From NCBI RefSeq assembly GCF_014651915.1, contig NZ_BMXU01000001.1:248001-312000 (forward strand): DNA of 64,000 nucleotides, given 5' to 3'. Source of the DNA: Parvularcula lutaonensis. Its GTDB lineage: Bacteria > Pseudomonadota > Alphaproteobacteria > Caulobacterales > Parvularculaceae. How positions within the stretch are numbered: position 1 is the stretch's first letter; every line of letters begins with the position of its first letter. Shown here piece by piece: positions 53,512 through 63,120 of this stretch. The notes below the pieces were generated by a model. It was not told the DNA's origin, did not search any database, and saw only the letters and a list, made by a program, of their open reading frames with translations. Position numbers and translations under genes: made by a program.

Positions 53512-54234
53512 ATGCCTAATTTTACCCAGCTCAACAACGTCGAACACGCAGATCTCCGAGTCCGTACGGAGCGCGGCACCGAGTTCGGCGATAACGTCAT
53601 GTCTGCCCCCGTCTTCCCGCACGAGTTCCGCAATCTCCAGGGGCACTATCCCATCGTGTTCATGAAGGAGCCGGAGTCCGGGAAGTTCCGCCCGATTGCG
53701 CTCTTCTCCTTTGAGGAAGGCCAGAACCTTTTCCTCACGGAAGACGGATGGGACGCGCGCTACATTCCGCTGTCCATGCGCATGCAGCCTTTCGTCATCG
53801 GTCTGAACAATCGGGACGGCGGTGCCCCCAGCCTCGAGGTTCACGTCGATCTCGATCATCCGCGCGTCAAACAGGAAGGTGGCGAACCGGTTTTCCTGGC
53901 GCAGGGCGGGCATACGGACTTTCTCAAGGAGAAAACCGAGCTGCTGGGGGAGATCCATTCTGCCGAGCAGGCGCTTCCTCAGTTCATGGCGCTCCTCGAC
54001 GAGTTCGAGCTCATCGAGCCTTTCACCCTTGATGTAACGCTCAAGGACGGATCGCAGGGCCGACTGGCTGGCCTCTACGTCATTGCCGAGGAGAAGCTTT
54101 ATAACCTGGGCGACGAAGCGGTTAGCAAGCTTCACAAAGCCAATGCGCTGCTGCCGATCTTCATGGCGGTGGCATCGTTCTCCCAGTTCGGCAGCTTGGT
54201 CGAGCGCCGGAACCGGCAGCTGGAAAGTTCCTGA
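53512..54234 (+). CDS. SapC family protein
   Basis: This 240-residue protein shows the SapC (PF07277) pattern: FPHEFRNLQGHYPIVFMKEP near residues 35-55, FLTEDGWDARYIPLSMRMQPF, and a final segment with ADLxxYVI-like structure (LAGLYVIAEEKLYNL). No signal peptide is present. The family name comes from an old S-layer/antimicrobial link, but its activity is unknown. It lies eleven bases behind the first halogenase and overlaps the cupin gene start by one base. Confidence 0.85.
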   Translation: MPNFTQLNNVEHADLRVRTERGTEFGDNVMSAPVFPHEFRNLQGHYPIVFMKEPESGKFRPIALFSFEEGQNLFLTEDGWDARYIPLSMRMQPFVIGLNNRDGGAPSLEVHVDLDHPRVKQEGGEPVFLAQGGHTDFLKEKTELLGEIHSAEQALPQFMALLDEFELIEPFTLDVTLKDGSQGRLAGLYVIAEEKLYNLGDEAVSKLHKANALLPIFMAVASFSQFGSLVERRNRQLESS

Positions 54235-55277
54235 TGAGCGTTCTTGCCGGTTTTCCTTCGCGCGGACTGCCGAGCGGCACGCCGGTTGAGGAGATTGGCG
54301 CACGCCCCGGTGCTCCGGTTCCTGAAGAACTCATCGACCGCCAGACGCCTGCCATCCTGCGCGGCTTCGTTGAAGACTGGCCTGTTGTGAAAGCGGGACG
54401 CGACGGCGCCGATGCGCTGCGGGACTACCTGCTCCGGTTCGAGAACGGGGCGGTGGTGCCTGTCTCCGTTGGTTCATCGGGGCTGAAGGGGCGGCTTTTC
54501 TACCGGGAGGACTTCTCCGGTCCGAATGCGGACAGGGGAAACACGAAGATCGGTGAAGCGCTTCGGAGGATCGCGCTGCATGGCCAGGAAACCGATCCGC
54601 CGCTGATCTACCTGGCGTCCGCGACCATCGACCAGGTCCTGCCTGGGTTCAGGCGGGAGAATGATGTCGATTTCGCGGGGTACGAACCTCTTGCGAGCAT
54701 CTGGATTGGTACACGGACGAGAATAGCGGCCCATAACGACCTTCCGCTCAATCTCGCATGCGTTGCTGCGGGCCGTCGTACGTTCACGCTGTTCCCGCCA
54801 GACCAACTCCCGAATCTGTATATCGGCCCGATCGAGAATACCCCTGCCGGGCGGCCAATCAGCCTTGTTGATTTTGCCGACCCCGATCTCGAGCGATTTC
54901 CGAGATTTGCGGAAGCCATGAAGCACGCTCAGGTCGCCGAACTCGAGCCGGGTGACGCGCTCTTCATTCCTTCGATGTGGTGGCACCATGTCGAGGCGAC
55001 CGAGGGGTTCAACGTGCTCGTCAATTATTGGTGGCGCACCGTGCCGCGCTTTCTGGGGACACCTCAGGACGTGCTGAATCACGCCATGTTGACGATCCGC
55101 GACCTTCCGCAGGCAGAGAAAGACGTCTGGCGCGGGATCTTCGATCACTACGTTTTCGGTAACAGCGACGAGACCGCGGCACACATCCCTGAACACGCCA
55201 GAGGTATGCTCGCTCCGATCGATGAAGCATCCGCGCGGCGGATTCGTGCCTTTCTCCTCAATCAACTCAATCGGTGA
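54234..55277 (+). CDS. Cupin-like (JmjC/FIH-type) Fe(II)/2-oxoglutarate hydroxylase-like protein
   Basis: This 347-residue protein has the JmjC-type iron site: His167-Asn-Asp169 (AAHNDLPLN) and the distal His251/His252 (MWWHHVEATEG). The family hydroxylates protein side chains (FIH) or other targets. It overlaps SapC by one base (TGATG) and is followed by a second halogenase-like gene, so these four proteins are made together. The target is unknown. Confidence 0.85.
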   Translation: MSVLAGFPSRGLPSGTPVEEIGARPGAPVPEELIDRQTPAILRGFVEDWPVVKAGRDGADALRDYLLRFENGAVVPVSVGSSGLKGRLFYREDFSGPNADRGNTKIGEALRRIALHGQETDPPLIYLASATIDQVLPGFRRENDVDFAGYEPLASIWIGTRTRIAAHNDLPLNLACVAAGRRTFTLFPPDQLPNLYIGPIENTPAGRPISLVDFADPDLERFPRFAEAMKHAQVAELEPGDALFIPSMWWHHVEATEGFNVLVNYWWRTVPRFLGTPQDVLNHAMLTIRDLPQAEKDVWRGIFDHYVFGNSDETAAHIPEHARGMLAPIDEASARRIRAFLLNQLNR

Positions 55278-55281
55278 AGCT

Positions 55282-56769
55282 ATGAGTACCGTCCGCAAAC
55301 AGAGAGTCGTGATCGCAGGCGGGGGGACCGCAGGCTGGATGGCGGCGGCCGCTATTGGCAAGGCCGTGGGCAAGGTTTCCGATATCACGCTTGTCGAATC
55401 CGACGCGATCGGAACAGTCGGCGTGGGGGAGGCTACGATCCCGCCGCTTCTCAACTTCAACCGGCTCTGCGGTATCGAGGAGCCGGAGTTCATGAAGGCG
55501 GTTCGCGGCACCTTCAAGCTCGGTATCGCTTTCGAGAACTGGACCGATGTCGGCCACCGCTACATTCACTCCTTCGGCATCACCGGAAAGGATCACTGGA
55601 CCGCCGGGTTCCAGCATTTCTGGCGTCGCGGCAAGGAAATGGGCATTGCTGACGAGTTTGGGAACTATTGCCTCGAGCTTGTCGCCGCCGAGGAAGAGAA
55701 GTTCGCCCATCTTCCGGACCTCGGCCTCAACTACGCATACCATATTGACTCCTCCGCTTACGCAGCGCTGTTGCGCAAACATGCAGAGAGCCACGGCGTC
55801 GTCCGGAAGGAAGGCAAGATCCAATCGATCGAGCGGGATGGCGAGAGCGGCGAACTGCGTTCGATCACGCTTGAGGATGGCACTGTCCTGGAGGGTGATC
55901 TTTTCATCGACTGCACGGGGTTCCGTGCACTGTTGATTGGCGGTGCCCTTGGGGCCGGTTACCATGACTGGACGCACTGGTTGCCTTGCGACAGGGCAAT
56001 TGCCGTGCAGACGAAGTCTATCCGAGAGCCTCTTCCGTACACGCGATCAATTGCGCACGAAGCAGGCTGGCGCTGGCAGATTCCACTTCAGCACAGGACA
56101 GGCAACGGGACGGTCTTCTGCAGCCGGTTCATGTCCGAGGACGAGGCGCGAGCGAAACTGCTGGAGGACGTCGAGGGAGAAACCCTGACAGAGCCGCGCG
56201 TGATCCACTTCCGCACTGGAATGCGTCGCGAGCATTGGAAGAAGAACTGCGTCGCGTTGGGGCTTGCCAGCGGTTTCATCGAGCCGCTGGAATCGACGAG
56301 CATCCACCTGATCCAGCGCTCGATCATCCGCCTCCTGCAAATGTGGCCCCACGGCCGGGTCAGTGATGAAGATATCGCGGAATTCAATGCGCAGACTGAC
56401 TATGAAGTCGAGCATATCCGGGACTTCATCATCCTTCACTACAACCTGACCAACAGGACGGACACCGAATTCTGGCGTCACGTCAGGAGCATGGACATCC
56501 CGGAGAACCTCAAGCACCGGATGGACCTGTTCCGCGAGACCGGTCGGGTGTTCAAAGCCAATGACCAGCTCTTCGCCGAGAACTCATGGGTGCAGGTCAT
56601 GCTGGGGCAGGGCATCATGCCGGAGACCTATCATCCGACGGCTGATGTCATGGACGAGCAGGAAATTACACGATTCCTCGATCATGTGAAAACCAATGTG
56701 TCCCGCACCGTGGCGGGGCTTCCCCGGCATAAGGCCTATATCGAGAGCTATTGCCCGGCCGACGTATGA
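55282..56769 (+). CDS. Tryptophan-halogenase-family flavoprotein, paralogue 2
   Basis: This 495-residue protein has GGGTAGW at 13-19, Lys79 in GTFKLG, the intact WxWxIP motif as WRWQIP (263-268) and PLESTSI with the Glu-Ser pair. These are the features needed for flavin-dependent halogenation in PrnA-type enzymes. The open frame extends upstream, but ATG 55282 gives the family N-terminus (MSTVRKQRVVIAGGG), four bases after the cupin stop. A reduced-flavin supplier is not encoded nearby. Confidence 0.88.
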   Translation: MSTVRKQRVVIAGGGTAGWMAAAAIGKAVGKVSDITLVESDAIGTVGVGEATIPPLLNFNRLCGIEEPEFMKAVRGTFKLGIAFENWTDVGHRYIHSFGITGKDHWTAGFQHFWRRGKEMGIADEFGNYCLELVAAEEEKFAHLPDLGLNYAYHIDSSAYAALLRKHAESHGVVRKEGKIQSIERDGESGELRSITLEDGTVLEGDLFIDCTGFRALLIGGALGAGYHDWTHWLPCDRAIAVQTKSIREPLPYTRSIAHEAGWRWQIPLQHRTGNGTVFCSRFMSEDEARAKLLEDVEGETLTEPRVIHFRTGMRREHWKKNCVALGLASGFIEPLESTSIHLIQRSIIRLLQMWPHGRVSDEDIAEFNAQTDYEVEHIRDFIILHYNLTNRTDTEFWRHVRSMDIPENLKHRMDLFRETGRVFKANDQLFAENSWVQVMLGQGIMPETYHPTADVMDEQEITRFLDHVKTNVSRTVAGLPRHKAYIESYCPADV

Positions 56770-56999
56770 CCTGATTCCGGCAGGGATCCTTTTCTGCAAC
56801 GAAACGGGAGCAACCTGCCTGCTGGAGCGTTTCATCGTCTCCTATTCCTGAGCAACTCGAGCCGGAAGAGGTGTTGCTCATTGGGATCGGCGGACGGGCG
56901 TGAAAGCGGTGTGGCCACCGGGCGCGTCGATATCGGTCGGTGTTGATCGAACGAAGATCAGCCCGGCGAAGGACCTGCTTCCGGTTTCCCTTTCTCCGA

Positions 57000-57587
57000 C
57001 TAAGGGTCGAGATAGAGCGCGAGGTAGGCTTCCAGCGCTTTCTCGCCTTCTTCGAAAGCTGTCCCCCGCTGGTCCGGAGGCAGGCTTTCGTAGCGGCGTT
57101 CGACTGCCTCGACGATGGTGATCACCATCCCGGCGATGTTCGCCGCGGCCTCCTCGTCAAGATTCTCCGCCACCTTGAGGATCCGGTCGCTCAGCACACT
57201 GTTGATCGCGCTGCTTTCGTCTTCCAGCCGACCGACATGCCCCATCAGGGCACCATAGGCGGGGTGCTCGTCGTGGGCGTCTTTGACGATCGCGAGGATG
57301 CGTCTGAGGTCGTGCCGCCAATTGGAAGGCGTGACAGGGAGGGCTCTGACGGCCTCGACAGTGCGCTCATTGAAGCTTTCGAACAATGAATGAAGCAGGC
57401 CTTCGACATTGGCAAAGTAACGATAGACAGAACCGATTGGGATGCCCGCCCGCTCCGCCACCATGCGGGTCGTCACCTCCGACGGTGGAACCTCAGACAG
57501 GAGATCCTCGGTCGCGGCCAGGATTTGCTCGCGTTTCTTGGCGGCGCGGGCCTGCTTGATCGGGGGGCGGGTCACACTGTCATTCAC
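57000..57587 (-). CDS. TetR-family transcriptional regulator
   Basis: This 195-residue regulator has an N-terminal TetR HTH (REQILAATEDLLSEVP, then TTRMVAERAGIPIGSVYRYF) and a helical ligand domain. It is divergent from the beta-helix/cytochrome operon, and the 88-base gap to that operon's start holds the palindrome TGAACATTGTTCA. Repression of itself and of the operon is the likely role; the ligand is unknown. Confidence 0.88.
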   Translation of the reverse strand: MNDSVTRPPIKQARAAKKREQILAATEDLLSEVPPSEVTTRMVAERAGIPIGSVYRYFANVEGLLHSLFESFNERTVEAVRALPVTPSNWRHDLRRILAIVKDAHDEHPAYGALMGHVGRLEDESSAINSVLSDRILKVAENLDEEAAANIAGMVITIVEAVERRYESLPPDQRGTAFEEGEKALEAYLALYLDP

Positions 57588-57637
57588 TGGACTTCGTTAG
57601 CAGCGCTCGGAACCGCAGGCGAGGGTTGCAAATAAAA

Positions 57638-57650
57638 TGAACATTGTTCA
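57638..57650. promoter_or_regulatory. TetR-type operator palindrome
   Basis: TGAACA-T-TGTTCA is a perfect 13-base palindrome between the TetR gene (start 57587) and the operon start at 57676. It is of the type bound by TetR dimers and would block transcription of at least one side. Confidence 0.6.
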
Positions 57651-57675
57651 CCTTATCGATCCCGGAGGATTTCCC

Positions 57676-58875
57676 ATGCGCCTAGCTGCTGTTTCGATTG
57701 TCGTCCTGTCCCTTGTCGCTTGTGGACAGGAGGCCACCGCTCCTCCCGAGACGGATGTGAGCTTCCAGGACCAGCTGCAGGCCCAGCTTCTTGATGCGCA
57801 GCCCGGTGACGTGATCACCATTCCAGCGGGAACCTATGCGCTCGACCGGGGCCTCAGCCTTGCGCAGGACGGTGTCACCATCCGCGGCGCCGGCATGGAC
57901 GAAACCGTGCTGAGTTTCAAAGGCCAGCTCGCGGGCGCCGAAGGGCTCCTTGTCACTGGCGACGATTTCGTCATCGAAGACCTCGCTCTCGAAGACGCCA
58001 AGGGCGATGCCCTGAAAGTGACGGAGGCGGACGGCGTCACGATCCGGCGGGTGCGGGTGGAGTGGACGGGCGGTCCCAAGACCGAAAACGGGGCCTATGG
58101 ATTCTATCCGGTGCAGACGACGAATGTCCTGATCGAAGATACGGTGGCAATCGGTGCCTCCGATGCGGGCATCTATGTCGGCCAATCGAAAAACGTCATT
58201 GTCAGGAACAATCTCGCAGAAGAGAACGTCGCAGGCATTGAGATCGAGAACACGCAAGATGCGGATGTTTACGGAAACACGGCGCGCGGGAACACGGGCG
58301 GCATTCTCGTCTTCAACATGCCGAACCTGTCCCAGGAGGGTGGGCGTGTCAGGGTCTACCAAAACGTCGTGACTGGGAACAACCTTGGCAATTTCGGACA
58401 TCCGGGGACGCCAGTCGCTTCCATCCCGGCCGGCTCGGGCGTCGTGATCAACAGCCATGATGACGTCGAAGTCTTTGAAAACCAGATCAGCGACAATCGC
58501 ACTGCGAATGTCATCATTTCATCAGTCTACAGCTCGAACTATGCCGAGGACAGCTGGTCTGAGAGCTTCGATCCTTACCCAGAGCGCATTTATGTCCACT
58601 CCAACACACTCTCCGGAGGCGGGAACCGGCCTGACGGCATGGAGCTCAAGGCGGCGAAGCTCGTCCTGTTCGGTCCCAACGGGCGCTTCCCGCATGTCCT
58701 GTGGGACGGTTTTGCGCCGGAAGACCGAGATCCAAAGATCTGCATCTCCGACGAGGGGGCGGAAGTCCTGAACGCTGATGTCCCCGGTGGGTCGAAGAAT
58801 GCGCGGGTGGAGAACGAACCCTTCGATTGCTCGCTTCCGCGGCTTCAACCTGTCCGGCTGGCGCGCGCTGGCTGA
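57676..58875 (+). CDS. Parallel beta-helix lipoprotein
   Basis: This 399-residue protein has a lipoprotein signal (MRLAAVSIVVLSLVAC, Cys16) and then right-handed beta-helix repeats (GVTIRGAGMDETVLSF, NVLIEDTVAIGASDAGIYVG, NVIVRNNLAEENVAGIEIEN, DADVYGNTARGNTGGILVF). ATG 57676 has GGAGG at 57664 upstream. An earlier in-frame ATG at 57637 falls at the TetR operator and is rejected. In Shewanella and others, this protein precedes the SO2930-type diheme cytochrome; the substrate is unknown, though polysaccharide binding fits the fold. Confidence 0.85.
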   Translation: MRLAAVSIVVLSLVACGQEATAPPETDVSFQDQLQAQLLDAQPGDVITIPAGTYALDRGLSLAQDGVTIRGAGMDETVLSFKGQLAGAEGLLVTGDDFVIEDLALEDAKGDALKVTEADGVTIRRVRVEWTGGPKTENGAYGFYPVQTTNVLIEDTVAIGASDAGIYVGQSKNVIVRNNLAEENVAGIEIENTQDADVYGNTARGNTGGILVFNMPNLSQEGGRVRVYQNVVTGNNLGNFGHPGTPVASIPAGSGVVINSHDDVEVFENQISDNRTANVIISSVYSSNYAEDSWSESFDPYPERIYVHSNTLSGGGNRPDGMELKAAKLVLFGPNGRFPHVLWDGFAPEDRDPKICISDEGAEVLNADVPGGSKNARVENEPFDCSLPRLQPVRLARAG

Positions 58876-58880
58876 AAACC

Positions 58881-59981
58881 ATGCTCCGTCTTCTGATAAT
58901 TGCCGTCCTCGTCTTCGCAGCGGCGTGTTCGGACCGGCAGGTCACACCGCGCTTCCATGCGTCTCAGAACCCCCAGCTCCTGTCGGAGTGGGGCGCCATC
59001 GCCGTCGAGGGAGAGATCCTTGCGCTTGGAAGGGGGGTCACGCCTTATGCCCTCAACACGCCGCTGTTCACCGACTACGCGCACAAGCTCCGCACTGTCT
59101 GGACGATGGGCGACGCCTCGCCTTACCAGGAACAGGATGTCTTCGCACTTCCGGTCGGAACCGTCATCACGAAGACCTTTTATTACCCGACATCGGGCGA
59201 CAGCGTCCTTCAGGCAGAGGACCTCGAAAGCGTCAATGGAGCGAACCCGCTCGATCTGTCCAGACACCGCCTCATTGAAACGAGGCTGCTCGTCCGGCGA
59301 GACGATGGCTGGCACCCGCTCTCCTATATCTGGAACGAGGCACAGACGGATGCGGTGCTGAAGCGGACCGGCGCAGTGATCCCCCTGACCCTCGTCGCCG
59401 AGGACGGAGGCGAGCGATCATTCGCTTATGTCGTCCCCAACAAAAACCAGTGCGCTGCCTGCCACGCAACGAATGCTACGACGAAGGAAATAAGCCCGAT
59501 CGGCCCTTCTGCGGGGCAGCTGAACCGATTTTATTGGTATGCTGAAGGCGAAAGAAATCAGCTGCTGGCTTGGGCGGAGCGCGGTCTGATCGAGCGGCCG
59601 GTCAGTGTCCCTATCCGTCAGGTTTCCTGGATGGACCCGGAAGCATCGCTCGATGCACGTGCGCGCAGCTATCTCGCGGCCAATTGTGCGCACTGTCACA
59701 ATCCGAAGGGACCGGCTGATACGTCAGGTCTCGACCTCACCCTTTCTGCGACGCCATTGGCACTGGGTCGTTGCAAGCTCCCGATCGCCGCCGGTTCTGG
59801 CACGGGCGGGCACCGCTATGACATCGTGCCGGGCGCACCCCAAGAGTCGATCCTTGTCTATCGCACCGCTTCCAGCGATCCGGGTGCCATGATGCCAGAA
59901 CTGGGGCGCAGCCTTGTGCATGACGAGGGGGTTGCGCTCCTCTCCGAGTGGATCAGCGCGATGGAAGGGAGCTGTTCCTGA
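58881..59981 (+). CDS. SO2930-family diheme c-type cytochrome
   Basis: This 366-residue lipoprotein-like protein begins MLRLLIIAVLVFAAACSD. It has two c-type heme sites, CAACH at 191-195 and CAHCH at 269-273, and a candidate axial Met in GAMMPELGR. The N-terminal 170 residues form a beta-rich domain (TFYYPTSGD, RRDDGWHPLSYIWNE). It starts six bases after the beta-helix gene's stop, so both act together, probably in oxidative periplasmic chemistry at the outer membrane. Heme maturation requires a Ccm system elsewhere. Confidence 0.87.
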   Translation: MLRLLIIAVLVFAAACSDRQVTPRFHASQNPQLLSEWGAIAVEGEILALGRGVTPYALNTPLFTDYAHKLRTVWTMGDASPYQEQDVFALPVGTVITKTFYYPTSGDSVLQAEDLESVNGANPLDLSRHRLIETRLLVRRDDGWHPLSYIWNEAQTDAVLKRTGAVIPLTLVAEDGGERSFAYVVPNKNQCAACHATNATTKEISPIGPSAGQLNRFYWYAEGERNQLLAWAERGLIERPVSVPIRQVSWMDPEASLDARARSYLAANCAHCHNPKGPADTSGLDLTLSATPLALGRCKLPIAAGSGTGGHRYDIVPGAPQESILVYRTASSDPGAMMPELGRSLVHDEGVALLSEWISAMEGSCS

Positions 59982-59985
59982 TATA

Positions 59986-60013
59986 AACCCCCGGACCGCA
60001 AGGCCCGGGGGTT
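59986..60013. terminator. Terminator between convergent genes
   Basis: AACCCCCGG (59986-59994) pairs perfectly with CCGGGGGTT (60005-60013), with further CC/GG pairing inside the loop. It lies between the cytochrome stop and the end of the convergent kinase gene and can serve both. Confidence 0.7.
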
Positions 60014-60047
60014 GCCAAGGGAGGCTCTCGATGAGGGAAAGCGAGAG

Positions 60048-63000
60048 CTATTCTCCCTGTGCCGAATGAAAAACTGCCACGGCCGCCTGATGCCGCTGGA
60101 CTTGGCCGGGTGGCACGCCTTCCAGTGCTTGCAGAATGGTCGAGCGAAGCAGGTCGAAATCGATTGGCTTGCTGAGGACTGAGTCCATTCCCGCTTCTTC
60201 GGCCCGGTAGAGCTCGGCATCAGAGGTCGATGCTGTCAGGCCGATGATGGTCGTCCGGGCGTTCCGGCTGTCACTTTGCCGGAGGCGACGGGTGGCGTCG
60301 AAGCCGCCCATGACCGGCATGAAGACATCCATCAGGATCGCACCGAATTCTTCCTCGGCTGCCAGCTCGAGCGCTTGTGCACCGTTCTCCGCGGAAACAG
60401 TCTCCATACCCATTTTCTTGAGCACCGCTTCGACCAGCAGCCGGTTGGCAGGAACGTCATCGACGATCAGCACCCGGCGCTCGTTCTTGAATGGCTTGAG
60501 GGTGACGATGTTGTCTTCTTTCACCGAGGCAGGACGTTCGTCACGTTGGCCTTTCTCGCTCTCGCCCCGGAGCGTGAATTCCAGGGCTTGCGAAATCGTC
60601 CCGTCAAAGATCGGCTGGTTGACGACGAAGCTTTTGCCGTCCTCGGAGATGCCAGCCTTATCAACGGATCCACCGTAGAACACCAAGGCTGCTTCATCCA
60701 CCAAGCGTTTCCGGCGCAGCTTGTCGCCAACATTCAGGGCGGCGTCGATGTCGTGACTGATGAAGACCGCATCTATGACATCGCCTTCGGAACCCATCCT
60801 TGAGAGACTGACGAAGGCTTCTTCGGCGTCACAGAAAGCAACAACGTCTACGTTCTGGCTGCGGAGCATCGCGGATACAATCTCCGCATTGATCCCCACG
60901 CTGTCGACAAGCGCGACGCGCAGCGCGGTACCCGTCTTGGCGGGGGCCGGCTTGTCGAGCACGACGGCGTCCACGTCGGCGCAGAGGGGGACTTCGAAGC
61001 TGAAGCAGCTCCCGGTGCCGATTTGGCTTTCGCAGCGGATGTCCCCGCCCATTGCGGTGACCAGCTCGTGGCAGATGGCAAGGCCGAGGCCTGAGCCTTC
61101 GAAGCGGCGGGTGTCGCCGTCGTCGACCTGGCTGAAGCGTTGGAACAGGACGCGCTGCTTGTCGGCGGGGATGCCGATCCCGGTGTCGCGGACCTCGAAA
61201 CGGATCTCGCCGTTCTCGCCAGCAGGCTTGATGGTCACAGCGACAGCGCCAGTCTCGGTGAACTTGATCGAGTTACCGACAAGGTTGAGCAGGATCTGGC
61301 GGATGCGATCTTCGTCGCCATTCACATGGCTCGGCACCCGCGGGTCGATGTGCAGGGCGAGGCTCAGGCCTTTCTCCTGCGCTTTCGCACGGAGGAGCTT
61401 GACCGCGTTCTCGGCCGTCACGCGGAGGTTGAACATCGAGCTGCGGAGCTTCAGCTTGCCTGCCTCGATCTGTGAAAGGTCGAGGATGTCATTGATCAAA
61501 GTCAGGAGCGCCTTGCCCGAGTTGTCGATGATCTCGACCTGCTCGCGCTGGTCTTCGCTCAGGTCGCTGTGGAGCAACACCTCTGTGAATCCTAGAATGC
61601 CGTTCATCGGAGTACGGAGTTCATGGCTCATCGTCGCCAGGAAGGTCGACTTGGTACGGTCGGCCTGCTCGGCCTCTTCCTTCGCCTTGATAAGGTCGCG
61701 TTCGATGACTTCGCGCTGCGCGATTTCGTCATTGAGCTGGTCGACAGTCGAGCTGAGTTCGTCATTGATGCGGGCAACATGGCGCTTGTTCGAATAGGCG
61801 CCGACGGCTGCAAGGAAGGCAAAGAGGAGCACGACGCCGCCAGCGGCAATGACGACACGCTGCACGTGCTGTTGGCGCTCACCTTCGGAAAGCTCCTGCG
61901 CCTGTTGCAATCGCTCGTTCTTGAGGCGTTCGATGTTGAGCTGTTGCTCTGCAAACTGAAAACGGGCGCCGATGATTGCCAGGTTCGACGACGAAGCGAT
62001 TTTCTTGGCCTCGTCCGAGAGGCGTTTATGGTTGCGCTGGTGCGCGAACGCAGTCTCAAAGTCGCCGAGGCTCGAATAGACTTCGCTCGCGACGCTGTGC
62101 ATCCCTTCAAATGACAGGGACGTGGTGTCGAGATCGATCCCCGCGAAACCTGATTCGATGCTTTTCCGGGCCTGCTCGATATTACCTTCAGCCATGGCGA
62201 TCTCGGCTTCAACGCCGTGTACGAACCGATCCCAGGGCGCGCCTTCGTCGGTAGCGAGCGCCTTGTGCGCACGAAGGGCGGTCATGCGAGCCGATTCGAG
62301 CAGGCCCGTAGCAACCTCGAGGCGCGCAATGTTCGTCAGGATACGTCCGACCAGGATATCGCTTCCCATCTCTTCGGCAAGCCCGAGCGCTGCTTCGAAA
62401 TTCTCGCGAGCACTTTCGTGTTCGCCCATTTCGAAGAGGATATTGCCGCGATTGTTCGCCATCGACAGGGCCACGACCGTGTCCGCGTCGTAAACATCAC
62501 CAGCACGGCGGTAGTAATCGAGTGCCTTGGCGTAGCTTTCGGCATCCTTGTAGATCGACCCGATCGCCTGCAGCGCGATCGATTCCTTTCGCTCGTCGCC
62601 CAGTTCCACGAACTTGGTATGCGCATCAAAGAAACTGCGGGCCGCCAGTTCGGTCTGTGACAGGCGGCTGGCCAGCCGGCCACGCGCGAGGAGGAGGTCA
62701 GCTTCGAGCTGTCCATGGTCCTCGATCCGTTCCAGAATCGTCAGTGCACTCTCGACCGCCGGTGCACCCTGTTCGGGGATACCTGCGCGCAGAGCCGCTT
62801 CGCCTTTCAGCCAGAGGGCTGTGGCACGCGCAATTTCGCGCTTTCCGTCTTCAAGGCTCGTGGCGAGGTGCTCGGCCTGCTCCGCCGCGGTGAACGAGCC
62901 CTTCGGGTCGTTCATCATCATGTCCTTCGAGGCCGCGATCAATTCGTCATACGCGCTTTCGAGATTCGCACGGTGGGACATATTGGTGTCGAGAGCGAAG

Positions 63001-63095
63001 GCGGACGAAGCCATCACCGTGCCGGAGAGAGCGGCAGCGAGGACGGACTTGCGCTGCACCCTGCGCGCAAGACGCTGAAGCGAGATCATGCTCAT
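60048..63095 (-). CDS. TPR-containing hybrid histidine kinase
   Basis: This 1015-residue protein has a signal or anchor segment (VLAAALSGTVMASSAFA), TPR-type repeats (about 40-390), a transmembrane helix (VVIAAGGVVLLFAFLAAVGAY), a coiled linker, HisKA motif MSHELRTPMNGILGF, HATPase motifs (LLNLVGNSIKFTE, DTGIGIP, GSGLGLAI), a degenerate receiver, and an intact receiver (VLIVDDVPANRLL, phosphorylation site MDVFMPVMGG, Lys in LSKPID). The first receiver reads VALVDSVGINAE and AVFISHDID, so it lacks a normal phospho-Asp. The sensory input is probably periplasmic, through the repeats. No separate DNA-binding regulator is adjacent. Confidence 0.9.
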   Translation of the reverse strand: MSMISLQRLARRVQRKSVLAAALSGTVMASSAFALDTNMSHRANLESAYDELIAASKDMMMNDPKGSFTAAEQAEHLATSLEDGKREIARATALWLKGEAALRAGIPEQGAPAVESALTILERIEDHGQLEADLLLARGRLASRLSQTELAARSFFDAHTKFVELGDERKESIALQAIGSIYKDAESYAKALDYYRRAGDVYDADTVVALSMANNRGNILFEMGEHESARENFEAALGLAEEMGSDILVGRILTNIARLEVATGLLESARMTALRAHKALATDEGAPWDRFVHGVEAEIAMAEGNIEQARKSIESGFAGIDLDTTSLSFEGMHSVASEVYSSLGDFETAFAHQRNHKRLSDEAKKIASSSNLAIIGARFQFAEQQLNIERLKNERLQQAQELSEGERQQHVQRVVIAAGGVVLLFAFLAAVGAYSNKRHVARINDELSSTVDQLNDEIAQREVIERDLIKAKEEAEQADRTKSTFLATMSHELRTPMNGILGFTEVLLHSDLSEDQREQVEIIDNSGKALLTLINDILDLSQIEAGKLKLRSSMFNLRVTAENAVKLLRAKAQEKGLSLALHIDPRVPSHVNGDEDRIRQILLNLVGNSIKFTETGAVAVTIKPAGENGEIRFEVRDTGIGIPADKQRVLFQRFSQVDDGDTRRFEGSGLGLAICHELVTAMGGDIRCESQIGTGSCFSFEVPLCADVDAVVLDKPAPAKTGTALRVALVDSVGINAEIVSAMLRSQNVDVVAFCDAEEAFVSLSRMGSEGDVIDAVFISHDIDAALNVGDKLRRKRLVDEAALVFYGGSVDKAGISEDGKSFVVNQPIFDGTISQALEFTLRGESEKGQRDERPASVKEDNIVTLKPFKNERRVLIVDDVPANRLLVEAVLKKMGMETVSAENGAQALELAAEEEFGAILMDVFMPVMGGFDATRRLRQSDSRNARTTIIGLTASTSDAELYRAEEAGMDSVLSKPIDFDLLRSTILQALEGVPPGQVQRHQAAVAVFHSAQGE

Positions 63096-63120
63096 TGGAC
63101 AGATCCTCTCCAGATTTTTC

